Shown here: positions 63,536 through 64,000 of the stretch, piece after piece
Numbering within the stretch: position 1 is the first letter of the stretch
How the letters are laid out: each line of letters opens with the position of its first letter
Assembly (NCBI GenBank): GCA_965221815.1
Contig: OZ244915.1
Location: forward strand, 3,286,001 to 3,350,000
Reading direction: 5' to 3'
DNA from: JAPOXR01 sp965221815
GTDB taxonomy: Bacteria; Pseudomonadota; Alphaproteobacteria; Rhodobacterales; Rhodobacteraceae
DNA length: 64,000 nucleotides
Translations under genes and position numbers: made by a program
The notes under the pieces: generated by a model
Told to the model about the DNA's origin: nothing
Database searches by the model: none
Seen by the model: only the letters and a program-made list of their open reading frames with translations

Positions 63536-64000
63536 ATGCGTTCACAGCGACATGTCGAGACATTCCAGCGACAGGGGTATCTCGTCGTCGAGAATCTGGT
63601 GAGTGATCAGCGTCTTGCCGATGTTCGACATGAATATGCCGCGCTTATGGACCGTTTGTTTGCTGAGTGGCAGGCGGATGGTCTGGTGGATTCAACCCGT
63701 CAACCAGAGGATTTCTGGGGCAAGCTTGACATGGCCTTTCGTGGCGGATTCGACTGGTATCAGCCATTCGATATCAGTTTGCCGGGAAGCGGGATTACCG
63801 AAGAGACGCCCTTTCACTTTGGACCCGCCATCTTCGATCTGGTGACGGACAGCGCCATCCTTGATCTCGTGGAGACGCTGATCGGCCCTGAAATCACCTC
63901 CAACCCGATCCAGCATGTGCGTATCAAACCTCCGGAACGTGCGGTCGATAGCAAGGAGATTCGCGCACATGTGATTTCAACGGATTGGCATCAGGACCAG
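63536..64000 (+). CDS. Phytanoyl-CoA dioxygenase-family oxygenase, 5' part
   Basis: The ATG has AGGAGG upstream and the frame stays open for 155 codons to the window edge. MRSQRHVETFQRQGYLVVEN is the typical PhyH start, and TDWHQDQ at the end contains the HxD iron ligands. PhyH enzymes use 2-oxoglutarate and Fe(II) to hydroxylate small organic molecules. Its place at the operon end suggests it acts on the imported compound. Confidence 0.85.
   Translation, partial: MRSQRHVETFQRQGYLVVENLVSDQRLADVRHEYAALMDRLFAEWQADGLVDSTRQPEDFWGKLDMAFRGGFDWYQPFDISLPGSGITEETPFHFGPAIFDLVTDSAILDLVETLIGPEITSNPIQHVRIKPPERAVDSKEIRAHVISTDWHQDQ

Overview
The window reads as a chromosomal segment of a Gram-negative alphaproteobacterium. 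The evidence is the gene order leuS-lptE-holA, a DUF3576 lipoprotein, a DUF2125 protein, waaA-lpxK, dapF next to mtaB, a petABC bc1 operon, TRAP transport and a fused ferric permease. I cannot name a genus. Frequent insertion-sequence remnants, broken genes and small palindromic repeats point to a host- or surface-associated lineage, or one undergoing genome decay, but that is inference.

Layout. 1-410: the 5' part of a secreted protein gene with a 13-bp C tract just after its start codon. 600-12688: a housekeeping block with a lipoprotein, leuS, lptE, holA, DUF2125, pmbA, waaA, lpxK, then a convergent DsbA-like/DUF721 pair and mutY. 12699-17811: a decayed accessory zone with IS21 remnants, an AbiE toxin-antitoxin locus with a nonsense-broken toxin, an ISKra4-like fragment, a second secreted protein gene with an 11-bp C tract that leaves it out of frame, and a broken IS481-like element. 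17869-22212: a ferric-iron-type ABC importer. 22413-26046: tRNA-Arg, a GltB2-like protein and glutaryl-CoA dehydrogenase. 26052-32117: an accessory island ending at the 3' side of tRNA-Lys, with relBE-like and brnTA toxin-antitoxin pairs, an SDH-type Clp-fold protease with small partner genes, and two families of inverted-repeat elements. 32331-35213: dapF, mtaB and an iodotyrosine-deiodinase-like flavoprotein. 35455-41101: a second accessory zone with an IS66 element of perfect ends but an internally deleted transposase, an ISKra4-like remnant, and a frameshifted DUF4365 gene coupled to an unknown gene. 41661-48802: petABC, an exonuclease-CBS-DUF294 fusion, aroC and a MaoC-like dehydratase. 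49611-51275: a large porin with a 16-bp G tract upstream. 51832-64000: a sugar-acid catabolic cluster with an isomerase, two dehydrogenase types, a KDG-type kinase, a FadR-type regulator, two enolase-superfamily enzymes, a full TRAP transporter and a PhyH-type dioxygenase running off the edge.

The most unusual pattern is four pure G/C homopolymers of 11 to 16 bp. Each lies where a length change would matter to a cell-surface or transport gene: at codon 5 or 6 of two secreted-protein genes, at the 3' end of an ABC ATPase gene, and upstream of the porin. This resembles a phase-variation repertoire, which is uncommon in alphaproteobacteria. The second-best candidate is the 28.8-30.9 kb module of an SDH-type protease, small overlapping genes, a perfect 18-bp palindrome and a 15-codon coupling leader.
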